Assembly (NCBI GenBank): GCA_026225945.1
Contig: JAMJFZ010000199.1
Location: forward strand, 66,938,501-67,002,500
Direction of reading: 5' to 3'
From: Cricetomys ansorgei
Taxonomy: Eukaryota > Chordata > Mammalia > Rodentia > Nesomyidae
DNA: 64,000 nucleotides
Shown here: one piece after another, positions 55,323-64,000 of the stretch
Position numbering within the stretch: the stretch's first letter is position 1
Layout: each line of letters begins with the position of its first letter
The notes under the pieces: generated by a model
Told to the model about the DNA's origin: nothing
Databases searched by the model: none
The model's input: the letters and a program-made list of their open reading frames with translations, nothing else
Made by a program: the position numbers and the translations under genes

Positions 55323-56129
55323 CCAAATAGATATTTTTAACAGTCAGAGTAGGAGAGTCTGTTGTGGGTGTGGAGATAGATGGCTCCAATAAAATGGTTA
55401 CCATAGAAGCACATGAGGTTCTTTGAATTGTGCCATCAGTAGTTGGATCTTGACCTGTAGACATTGAAAAGTCATAGTTATTTCAATTTGAGAATATAGT
55501 TATGCTTTCCAAACAATCAGGTGGTCAGTCTAGCAATAGTTTGCCAGTATAGAATAATGGATATTGGCAAGGGACAGGAGAAGCAGCCAGACACAGCTAC
55601 AGTAAACATTCAGGAGAAGGATAATGAAAGAGCAGTGGAGATGAAGAGCAAGGTTCAGTGCGAAAGTTGTCAGAGTGGTTGAATTCCTCTGCATCAGAAT
55701 CATCTCACTTACCATTAGGAAGGGTGTTTGCTTGAAGCAGTGTGTTAAAAACAAGGAGGGAGTGTTAAATGGCTTTGAGTTTGAGATTGAATTTTTCTGG
55801 ATGGAAGACTGTTGTTAAATGTATGAAAGACCAAGTAAAGACAAGGATAAGCCTTGACTTGGTTGACCAGTAAAGTACATGGAGTTACTTGACAATGTTT
55901 TGCTGGCATGGTTACTGAAACAACAAAGAAGCCATCTTCTTGTGTTCATGTTATGCACATTAATATGGACATAGAGATAATAATGGCTGGATGTCTGCAG
56001 TCAAGGATGCCCTGTGTAGACAGATGAATAGTTTTTATCAAATACAAGTATCTCCAGAACCTGTACATGTGAACTTCTCTGAACACAGAACCTCTGTATA
56101 TATAAAAAGTTACAAATTTTGCATTGAAA
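55323..56129. other. Unassigned stretch
   Basis: No repeat or gene recognised. The minus frames at 55530-55754 and 55946-56269 have no domain; the second overlaps the MLT1. Confidence 0.5.
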
Positions 56130-56462
56130 TGATCATAGACTTCAGATAGTCCCCAATTCCAATAATTAGTGTCTTTATAAGAGGAGTATAGGACACACAG
56201 ACATTCAGAGGGAATGATGCCATTCATCACAGAAGTGATAGTAAGTCTGGCACCAAATGTGACTACCACGATCTACCAGGACTATAAGACCCAAGGAGGA
56301 AGTCTTAACAAAAGCCTTTGGAGGGAGTTCAACCAAAAGCACAATAATTCAAGATATTTGGCCTCCAAGACTGTAAAGGAATGCATTCCAACTTCCTCAA
56401 GCCAACAAATATGTAGTAATTTGTCACAGAAGCTTTGGAAAACCAGAACATACCACTGCTAA
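56130..56462 (+). mobile_element. MLT1-type MaLR LTR, 3' part
   Basis: CCCCAATTCCAATAATTAGTG, TCTTTATAAGAGGAG, GGACACACAGACATTCAGAGG, then TTGGCCTCCAAGACTGTAAAGG, AATGCATTCCAACTTCC and TCAAGCCAACAAATATGTAGTAATTTGTCACAGAAGC. The last parts match the MLT1 end (cctccagaactgtga...tttaagccacc...tggtaatttgttac). Confidence 0.68.
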
Positions 56463-56639
56463 GTATCCAGTTATGGACCATGATTTAGTGGTGTTATACT
56501 CACAGCTCTCTTCTAAGGAGCTAAATGAGGACTCTTCATACTTCATGAGATCCTAGGAGGAAGAATCTTGTGACAGACACTTTGACAGAGAGTAATGTGT
56601 GATTGCTTAGTCAGTTCCATTCAAGCTTCCAATGTCAGC

Positions 56640-57010
56640 CTTAAATCTCTGTGACAAATGACTTCAAGGAAGAACATTTTACTTTGCTCATGGTTTCAAA
56701 GGTTTCAGAACATGGTCAGCTAGCTTCATTGCAACGGTCATGAGGTAAGGCAACAACATCATAGGAGAGGGAACATGTAACAGGAGAGGTTGATCAGCTC
56801 TTGGCATCATAGAAACAAACAAAATTTTCAAAGAAGGGCCAAAGAGTGATACCCTTGAAAGGCATTCTCCCAGTGACCTACTTCAGCCAGGCCCCATCTC
56901 CCATCTTCTGTCAAGTCTCAATAGTGTCATCAATTATAAACCCATGAGTAGATTGATTCAAATTATATCAGAGCTCTCACTTTTCAATAGTGGGATCCAC
57001 CAAGCTTTTG
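56640..57010 (-). mobile_element. MaLR/MLT-type LTR, minus strand
   Basis: Plus strand: ATCTCTGTGACAAATGACTTC, AAGGAAGAACATTTTACTTTG, CTCATGGTTTCAAAGGTTTC, AGAACATGGTCAGCTAGCTTC, ATACCCTTGAAAGGCATTCTCC, CAGTGACCTACTTCAGCCAGG, CAATTATAAACCCATGAGTAG. Same family as the copies at 8.83, 20.25 and 57.35 kb. Confidence 0.7.
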
Positions 57011-57344
57011 AACACATTTTAAGAGACAATTTAAGCAAAAATACACCAGATCCTCATATGTCCTAGGAGGAACACAGGCATTCTTCTGAGATTCGAATTA
57101 GTTTTAGTTGAAACTGCCTCTTACATGATGCATTCAAGGTAGTCAGTAGACACTCCTCTGATGAGACCCTGCTCTGATACTGGAATCACTACAAAGACAT
57201 ACCTGGCATTCACTTCTAGGCATGAGCCTGCTCTCACTTCTCCGAGATTGTCTTTTCCAAAAATCCTTCAACCCTAATGTCACAGTAACAGTTTTGAATG
57301 CTGATGACAGCTGAGAAGATATATATGTCACTCATTTAGGTCTT
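57011..57344. other. Short interval between two LTRs
   Basis: No family recognised. Separates two copies of the same LTR-like family that point away from each other at their 5' ends. Confidence 0.5.
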
Positions 57345-57802
57345 CCCCAAAGAAAAAAGGTGTATGGCTCAGAGGCTTGGTCCCCAGCTAGTGTCAGCTG
57401 TCACTGATGGGTGATTGTATCATGAAAGTTGTGACTTAATCAATGGGTTGATTCACTAATACATTCATTTACAAAGGACATCATTGGGAAGTGATAGAAA
57501 CAAAAAGGTGATATCCAAATAAATGAAAATGTACCTAGAGAAGTGTAGCGTGTCCATTTCTCCCTCTCTTGGCGTGGGAAGCACTGTCGCAAGCTGAGTT
57601 CTAACTAGAAAAGGTAGAAAGCCCTGTAGCACAGACATTCATTTCTGCTTCAGGGCTGACATGAAGTGAGCCAGCCTTTTCTATTGTGCCCCTTGAACCA
57701 TGATGGACTGAAGGCCCTCAAACTATGAGTCAAAATCAATCCTTTCTTCATTGTCTTAATGGGAATTTTGTCACAGTGTAACAAAGTCTGCCTGATACAA
57801 AG
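57345..57802 (+). mobile_element. MaLR/MLT-type LTR, near full length
   Basis: 5' block CAGAGGCTTGGTCCCCAG, then AATGGGTTGATTCACTAATAC, ATTGGGAAGTGATAGAAAC, CCTTGAACCATGATGGACTG, AAGGCCCTCAAACTATGAGTC, AAAATCAATCCTTTCTTC, and the end GGAATTTTGTCACAGTGTAAC. Best representative of this family here. Confidence 0.72.
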
Positions 57803-58799
57803 ACCTTGACTCAATAAACTGGTTGGTCCTATGAGGAGGGTACTAGCTCATCTCTCCATAGTAAAGGCCTCTCTGAAAATGGATAGTTTCTTCAAGGGCT
57901 GAAAGCCATTGAGCTCTTCAGATTTCATTGGCTCTATACGGGATCCTTTCCAGAATTCTTTCACTGTTCACGCCCCTTGAGTGAGAATATTGGCTTGAGA
58001 ATATCACTTGGCTCCAGAGACAGTAGTTACTCCTTGTCTTGGGTTTGGGACTAGTCAAAGGTCTTTAGAGTAAGAACCTCCAGTGCTAGCTCCTAAAATC
58101 TACTCCCACTTCAAAATCTAATCTATCCTGGCTGTTCTAATGTCTCTGCGTCACATTTTCTGGTGTCCATTGTGTAATGGAGGAGCTAGCAGACTGGTTT
58201 GATAATGTCTTCTGCTCACTCATCTGTCCTGTCAGGTAATTATTGGACATCTCTAAGCCTTTTTTCAATAAGGGATTCCTTTACAGACTGAGTGAAAGTA
58301 AATAATGTGAGAAGCTAATGGTTTCATGAATACCAGCAGGTGATGGCATCAATGATGCAGCTTAGAAATGGTGACGACATCCAGGATTCTTGACATTTCT
58401 ATTCCTCAGAAAAACACCTATATCCCTGCAACTAGTAATAGTACCAGGCGCAAAGGGTCTTAGCGAAATTATTGTCCACATTCTTCTCTTTACCATATTA
58501 ATTTTAATAGTATGCACAAAATGGGTCAGGTACATTTGAAAGGAAAATGAATGCTTCAAGAACTTAAATAGTTGTGAGATATGTGTATGAAATATTCCTA
58601 AGCCCAAAACCTGGCCTATATATTGGGTAACAATTATAGTAGCAGCTTAAATATCTAAAGCTCATATTATTAAACATTTTTCTATTGCCAGAGATGCATT
58701 GAGCAGAATTACACAGTATTTTTCCTCTTTTCAGAGGTTAACTCTATTAATCATATTCCCAGTTCAATTATGAACACAACATGGCACACATACCATGCA
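57803..58799. other. Unassigned stretch
   Basis: No repeat or gene recognised over about 1 kb. The 81-codon minus frame at 58362-58607 has no domain. Confidence 0.5.
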
Positions 58800-59115
58800 C
58801 CCAAAAACAAATTGAGTCTTCTGGATATTAATTAACATTGTTTCAAATAGACGGCCGCTGTTTATCATCGATTTAAATTAAATATTGAAGAGGAAATTAA
58901 AGAGATTTTTATTTCATTTATTCAGCAGCAACATTACAGTTTATACAAATGAAGGCATAATTAAACAGTCTGCCATTAAATTACAATCTGCATCTCATGT
59001 AAGCAAACATATTAAAATGGAAAATGTTTGCCTTGAATATAAAACCAGCTTGCTTCCATAAGAATTACTCTGAATGGATGATGCACATTTAGCAATTGCT
59101 TTGTTTGTTTTCCAG
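58800..59115. promoter_or_regulatory. Candidate conserved non-coding element C
   Basis: Seen: repeat-free, strongly AT-rich, with TAAT-type cores (GATATTAATTAACATTG, TTTAAATTAAAT, GCATAATTAAACAG, CCATTAAATTAC). A pocket of retained CpG occurs (GACGGCCGCTG, TTATCATCGATTTAAA) in an otherwise CpG-poor region. No frame. Inference: this looks like an old, constrained enhancer-type element. Confidence 0.4.
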
Positions 59116-59234
59116 GAAGGAGTATGGCTCTTTCCCTGTGACTAAACTTGTAGGTTGCATCAGTCTGAAGATGCACAATAGATATAATGAGTCTAAGACT
59201 ACTAATTGTCCCTCATGCTGTGGTAATCCCTAGT

Positions 59235-59322
59235 AAGCCCTGGGCTTACAGTAATTTACCAACTCTAGTCAGAAGGTAGGTATCACTATTATCTCTTCTT
59301 TGGGGACGTGTTTGATTGTCTC
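59235..59322 (-). mobile_element. MIR SINE fragment (possible)
   Basis: AGTAATTTACCAACTCTAG and AGAAGGTAGGTATCACTATTATCTC resemble the reverse-complement MIR core (ctcacaaca...tgaggtaggtactattatt). Short. Confidence 0.42.
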
Positions 59323-59732
59323 AGTTGAATGGAGAAGAATGACTTACTAGGGAGTAGTGATGGGGATGGAGGTAGCCTGGAGCCCTTCCTTATGTGCCAA
59401 CATGTAGAGAATAAGTGGAGAAAACCAAGTGAGGCTGTGACAGAGACATGTTTGTTGTGAGTCTGCTCACAGACCACCATTCATGATGCCAGAAGGGCAC
59501 AAAGGGATGTGTCAAGTCACTACCCTCTTGAGCAATATTGTTTATTTCTTGTGTCTTTATTTAGTCTACCTCACAGAGATGTAAATGACATAAAGAGATG
59601 TACATATTTCATGTGTACAACTTGATTGGTTTGGAGACAAATGGACAACCATGAGGCAACTATTAGAATAGCCACACCATAAGCACACTAGTCTCCAATG
59701 GAAGCTTCCTCCTGATCTCCTGATTTATTTTA
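59323..59732. other. Unassigned stretch
   Basis: No repeat or gene recognised. Confidence 0.5.
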
Positions 59733-59752
59733 TGTGTGTGTTTGTGTTTGTG

Positions 59753-59789
<37 letters not shown>

Positions 59790-59815
59790 TACATAGAGAG
59801 AGAGAAAGAAAGAGA
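59733..59815. repeat. (TG)n then (GA)n microsatellite
   Basis: TG array of about 28 units with TTTG interruptions, then AGAGAGAGAGAAAGAAAGAG. Confidence 0.95.
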
Positions 59816-60134
59816 ATGACAAGATCCCTAGGTCTTACCTAACTTGAGTAAAGGAAATGCTAAATATTTTAACTAAACTTGAACTAATAACTTCTTTATT
59901 GATTATTAAGTACCTGTCCCAGTATTGCGAATCTCATGTACCATACACATACATTGTTTTCTAGACTTACCCCTTCCCATGACCTCTGAGAACTCATTTA
60001 CCCTCATGCCTTTACTCAGTCTGGTGACAGTGAGGACAAATATGGGGAAAATGCATCATGTCTCTGCCTGCTCCCCACGTGCCACAGCCAATGACTAGAC
60101 AGGCTCTAGTCTAACCAATCAGAATTTGGAAATT
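59816..60134. other. Unassigned stretch
   Basis: No repeat or gene recognised. Confidence 0.5.
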
Positions 60135-60290
60135 TAGAAGCTTGAGAACTGTCTTGGAAGTTAAGAGGGCTTGTTGCTCTTGCAGAGTTCAGTTCCCAAG
60201 TGATACCCTGTGCAGCTCACAAACATCTATAACTCTAGCTCCAGGGATCCAATGTCCAATGCCCTCTTTTGGCTTCTGTGAGTACTGTAT

Positions 60291-60337
<47 letters not shown>

Positions 60338-60350
60338 AATAAAAATTGAA
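60135..60350 (+). mobile_element. B2 SINE with (CA)n tail
   Basis: Diverged B2: AGTTAAGAGGGCTTGTTGCTC, TTGCAGAGTTCAGTTCCCAAG, GCAGCTCACAAACATCTATAAC, TCTAGCTCCAGGGATCCAATG, CCAATGCCCTCTTTTGGCTTC. Then a CA array (60294-60336) and AATAAAAATT. The 66-codon plus and 98-codon minus frames read through it. Confidence 0.9.
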
Positions 60351-60936
60351 ACTAAAATGTTCACATATGACTGCCCTGTTGAGTGAATATTGGTAGCTGA
60401 TGAATGACTGGTCACTTGTGTCTTGGGCTGAAAGGTGAGAAAGGATTCCGTGACACAGCTGACTAGTCCTTCACCGTAATTACTGATTGAGGTTGAGCTA
60501 TGGACTTGTCCTTTGGATGCCACTAGATATCCCCTTTGCCAAGTAACCTATTTCATTTCTCTTAAACTAATAGAAGTGAGTTATAAAAGCATGTGCCCCA
60601 CAGATACTAACTTTACAGTTACCAAATCTAACTTAAAGTCTACTTGTTTCTTTTCCTATTCCCCACTTCCCTCTACACCACAATTTAAAGCCCAACAGAT
60701 CAGACTGGTGCCAAATAAACAGCTGGTTTGGGGAACAGTTCCCATGTCTATTCATTTTCCAGTCTGACTTACTGAATCTAAATCCTCAAGTAATAGTCTG
60801 AAAAACCCCCTTGAGAACCAGTTGTGAACTCTGATTCCCTAACCCCTTCCCAGTTGCTAGAATTTAGTTAAAAGAAAATTTAAAAACAAAATCTGTGCCA
60901 GCAATACTTAATTTTTATTAGGTAATCATAATATAT
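60351..60936. other. Unassigned stretch
   Basis: No family recognised. The 84-codon frame at 60513-60767 has no motif. Confidence 0.5.
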
Positions 60937-61000
60937 ATTTCTTTTTCTCCCTCCCTTCCTCCCTTTCTTCCTTTCTAATTATTTATTTATTTATTTTATC
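60937..61000. repeat. CT-rich tract and (TTTA)n
   Basis: CTCCCTCCCTTCCTCCC type pyrimidines, then about five ATTT units. Confidence 0.92.
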
Positions 61001-61274
61001 TTCAGCCATTTTCACATATCTGTTTTAGAAGGAAATCATTATATAAAGAACCTATTCATAGCATAGAACACAACATCAGTTATGAGAAGTTGTGGTTCAG
61101 AATCTCAGCATCCTCTCTGTGGCCCTTGGTCACTGTGTAGTCTTACTTATGGGTACATGGAGGCATGTGGATGTTTTCAGTTGTGAACTCTTTAAGGGCC
61201 AACTGTTGTTTTCTTAAATTAGCACCTTCCAGAAATCTCTTTTTTAAATTTTATTCTTGATTAATATGCATTGA

Positions 61275-61276
<2 letters not shown>
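61001..61276. other. Unassigned short stretch
   Basis: No family recognised. Confidence 0.5.

Positions 61277-61323
<47 letters not shown>
61277..61323. repeat. (CA)n microsatellite
   Basis: About 23 AC units. Confidence 0.97.
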
Positions 61324-61326
<3 letters not shown>

Positions 61327-61329
61327 GGG

Positions 61330-61715
61330 GTTCAGTGCAATTACTTCTTTTAAATTTTAGTTTTTACTATTCCAAATTCACATGTGCATGTCTTATACAC
61401 TGACAGCTCCCACCTTTCATCTCCCTACCACCCCTGTCCACCTTTCTGCCTCCCTACAAGTCTCTCTCTTATACCCATGTTTATTGGTTTTGTTTTGTGA
61501 CCCACCATAGTAACAAGGGCCATCTGTGTGACCATTGCTTTGGGTATCCTTTTGGGTTCGCCCATGGGCTCAGTAGAGTGTCCATGACAAATGGCAGTGA
61601 TCCCCTTCCTTCCAGAATGGACTAACAGCCAATAGTTCAGAGATAAAGAACAAGCCCCTTGAGCTGTCCTCATCTTTTGACTGATTGTTGATAGGGATAG
61701 TTTTGTGTGGCTCAA
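61330..61715 (-). mobile_element. L1 3' UTR fragment, minus strand (probable)
   Basis: Reverse-complement L1 3' UTR character: CACATGTGCATGTCTTATAC, CTCCCACCTTTCATCTCCC, TTGTTTTGTGACCCACC, ACAAGGGCCATCTGTGTGACC, TGGACTAACAGCCAATAG, CTTTTGACTGATTG. Less clear than the other L1 3' UTR pieces. The 96-codon minus frame at 61425-61715 lies within it. Confidence 0.55.
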
Positions 61716-61774
61716 GTGAAAGGAATTATGGTTTATGAGAGTTTAAAATCATAACAGTTGTAGTGAGTCTAGAA

Positions 61775-62095
61775 TATGGTCATTTGTAACCCATCACCCT
61801 AAACTCCAATTCTTACATAGTTTTAACTCCCTTTTCCACAATGTTCCCTGAGCTCTAGCAAGGATGACGGAAATGTTTTTTCAAGTACACAAATACACTG
61901 TGCACTGAAGAAAACCAGTCTCCCTTTATCCACCTTCTACTTCCTTTCCAGCTTCTAGAAATCACCATTTTATATGCAGATTGGTTTTTAAACATCAGTA
62001 TATGAAAGGGAATGTATACAACTTTTCCTTCTTTCCTACTCACTTAACTTAATTTCTAATACAAAGCCATGGGTCCACTGCAATGGAGTAATGAG
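61775..62095 (-). mobile_element. Ancient L1M 3' UTR fragment, minus strand
   Basis: Plus-strand TATCCACCTTCTACTTCC, AGCTTCTAGAAATCACCATTTTA, CAGTATATGAAAGGGAATG, CCTACTCACTTAACTTAATTTC and AATACAAAGCCATGGGTCC follow antisense L1M (tggcaaccaccattcta...acataagtgagatcat...cacttagcataatg...caggttcatcc). Old and partial. Confidence 0.55.
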
Positions 62096-62519
62096 ATACT
62101 CAGACCAACCTCTTCCTTCCGGACTCACATCTCTGCCTACATCTTTTTAAGAATTAGTATCATCACACTCTGCCTCAACAGTCTTCAACAACTCAGATCT
62201 TCTTTTGTTGAAGAAGACCTGCCTTTCTCACTTGTTTTTACCCTCTCCCATTCCATCCAAATCTGCTTTTCTTGGATTTTCCTACTTCCTCTAGTAAGAG
62301 AAGGAGAATGACTCCAATGGAGAAACAGAAATATTCAAGAGCCCAGGCCCTTCTGTCCTTGATGCGCTGTTTTTCCCTGGGTGTCTTATACTGCTCATCA
62401 TCATTTTTCTTTTTTCATAGAATACAAGCTATTTGTAATCTCCTGTTCTCATTGTTCAACACTGACAGAGACTTGGGACATCATTGTCATCTGAAGAAAT
62501 CATTTCAGCCTTAAGTAAG
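62096..62519. other. Unassigned stretch
   Basis: Pyrimidine-rich left half. Two 80-codon frames (62069-62311, 62272-62514) have no domain. Confidence 0.48.
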
Positions 62520-63060
62520 TGTAGCTGAATGGAAGTGGTTTTTGTGAATGACAGTTATTGATTAATTATTGATTAGATTGGCATTTGGTTGAGTCAAGAG
62601 CCAAACTCTGAAACTTGCTTTCTTTGTAGTTGCCTTTCATTTATCACCCAAATAATGTTGACTACAAATGGCTCTAGATCTGGCTGCGACTCCTTCTAAT
62701 AGAACCAGTAGTTTCAAAGGAAAATCATTAGCATGATGAAAAATTAATTAGGAAAGTCTGCTACAATTTATAAATATGCATTTGTGGTTAAATAAATGTA
62801 AAGTTTGGACTCTGCCTATTGCCCCTCAGGGTGAATTTCTTGCACGCTGCTTGTGTACCAAACTAGAAACTTAATCAGATTGGTTCCACCATAAATGAAA
62901 GTCATTTATTTGGCCCTATTTGGGATCTAAAATGTTATTAAAGCATATTTTTGGAGTTTGTTCAAATTAATTACTGTGAAACAAATGGATTTATAGGCAA
63001 GTCATTTTCTCAAAACATTTTTTTCATGTAACAGCTGTGCTTGCTTTAACAAATGAAAAT
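62520..63060. promoter_or_regulatory. Candidate conserved non-coding element D
   Basis: Seen: 540 repeat-free bases with dense TAAT/ATTA cores (TTATTGATTAATTATTGATT, AAAATTAATTAGG, TCAAATTAATTACTG, CTTAATCAG). Isolated retained CpGs are at GGCTGCGACTCC and TTGCACGCTGC. No frame, no microsatellite. Inference: enhancer-like composition as in the segments at 15.9, 26.6 and 58.8 kb. Confidence 0.38.
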
Positions 63061-64000
63061 CATATGAATAACAAACATTATGGGCTATCATAGATTGGGA
63101 AACTACTGGAAAGCCTAGGTAAAGAGAAGTGCTTGAGAGACAATAAAACAATACCCACACTTCAGCATCCACAATGTTTTAGTTCCCATATTAAACTTTG
63201 TCTAGGCAAAGACAAAACAAGTTTATTACAAAGAAAAGTCTCCACCTTTGAGTTGGTCTTAGAAGTACAGCTTTGTTTTGTGTATCTAGACTTGTCTGTT
63301 ATCCTCCATTAAGTAACCAGATACAGATAGTCCATGGAATACATATCTCAGTGGTCTAGTAATTCATATTAAATCTGTGGTGACAGTTTCAAAATGGGAT
63401 CAAACTGGAGAAAAATGGAGTTTTATTAAATGATGACTAAAGTCTATAGTAAGAGAGAAATGCAGCTATTCATATTGATTATACTTTCTCTGAATTAAGC
63501 ATACTATTTATTTGGATTAGAAATATTTATAACTAGTGAAATCCATCATTACTCCAATAAACAGTATATTTTAATTGAAACTGTTAGTCAGAATGTGGCA
63601 TTTTAGTGCACGATGGGATTCTTGGCTTCTGAATATCAAGGGGTAGAGTCAACACTACTGGAGACAACTGACTCACATATAGAGTAGTATGAAGAGTTGA
63701 TGTCAAGTGCACACTTCATCCTTGAACTTCTAAGATTATGTAAAATTTATATATCTCATTATCTGTGCACACATGGGAATTGTAAATGATGTGTTGTAGA
63801 TGTAGTTCAAGAAGGTCCAAGATAAACGCACTTTTTATTTATCCATGTCTATTTCCAAATTTATCTAAATCCATGGTGTGTTATAGGTATTTCTACGGAT
63901 ACTCAGAGATATTTTCAGATAAGGGTGGGAAAATATTTTCCATTGCCTTCAGATTTCCTTTTTTAAATAATTACTTATTTTTATTCACATTAATGACTAG
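63061..64000. other. Unassigned AT-rich stretch to the window edge
   Basis: No repeat or gene recognised over 940 bases. AT-rich and without microsatellites; it may continue the character of the preceding candidate element. Confidence 0.48.

Overview
The window looks like 64 kb of non-coding DNA from a muroid rodent (mouse, rat, hamster or vole group). The evidence is the repeat content. There are B1, B2/B3, B4 and ID SINEs, an URR1-like element found only in rodents, and L1 fragments whose 3' UTRs match the rodent Lx-type layout. These sit on an older mammalian layer of MIR, L2, MLT1/MaLR and L1M pieces. The SINEs and L1s are all diverged, so I cannot name the species. Family calls come from remembered consensus sequences, with no search run.

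I find no protein-coding gene, rRNA or tRNA. The longest open frames (203 codons at 20.0-20.65 kb, 137 at 15.2-15.6 kb, 123 at 46.8-47.2 kb) are either translated polypurine or low-complexity DNA or lack any recognisable protein. The only genuine protein-derived sequence is a dead, internally deleted L1 ORF2 on the minus strand at about 40.0-42.7 kb. The window is therefore either a gene desert or the inside of a very large intron; the sequence does not say which.

Layout. 0-16 kb: a B2, dinucleotide arrays, L1 3' UTR pieces in both orientations (2.1, 5.3, 7.3-8.1 and 13.7 kb), an L2, a MaLR-type LTR, a B1, MIRs and polypurine tracts. 15.9-16.6 kb: a repeat-free segment that looks constrained. 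18-26 kb: a B4, a GATA array, a GC-rich block joined to a probable ERV LTR, MaLR/MLT-type and rodent-specific repeats, URR1, and an AT-rich block bounded by a 24-bp direct repeat. 26.6-26.9 kb: a homeodomain-motif-rich candidate regulatory element. 27-38 kb: an MLT1, a B3, an old B1, an L1M with an ATCT array, and an L2. 38.8-42.7 kb: the largest element, the truncated L1. 45-57.8 kb: an L1 3' UTR, MIRs, a B1 pair, a B4 and three MLT/MaLR LTRs close together. 58.8-64 kb: two more candidate conserved elements, a B2, an L1 3' UTR and an L1M.

No functional system links these parts. The pieces most likely to matter are the four repeat-free, CpG-retaining, TAAT-rich segments (15.9-16.6, 26.6-26.9, 58.8-59.1 and 62.5-63.1 kb). 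They resemble developmental enhancers, but that is inference and needs an alignment. I see nothing that supports a new biological system here.
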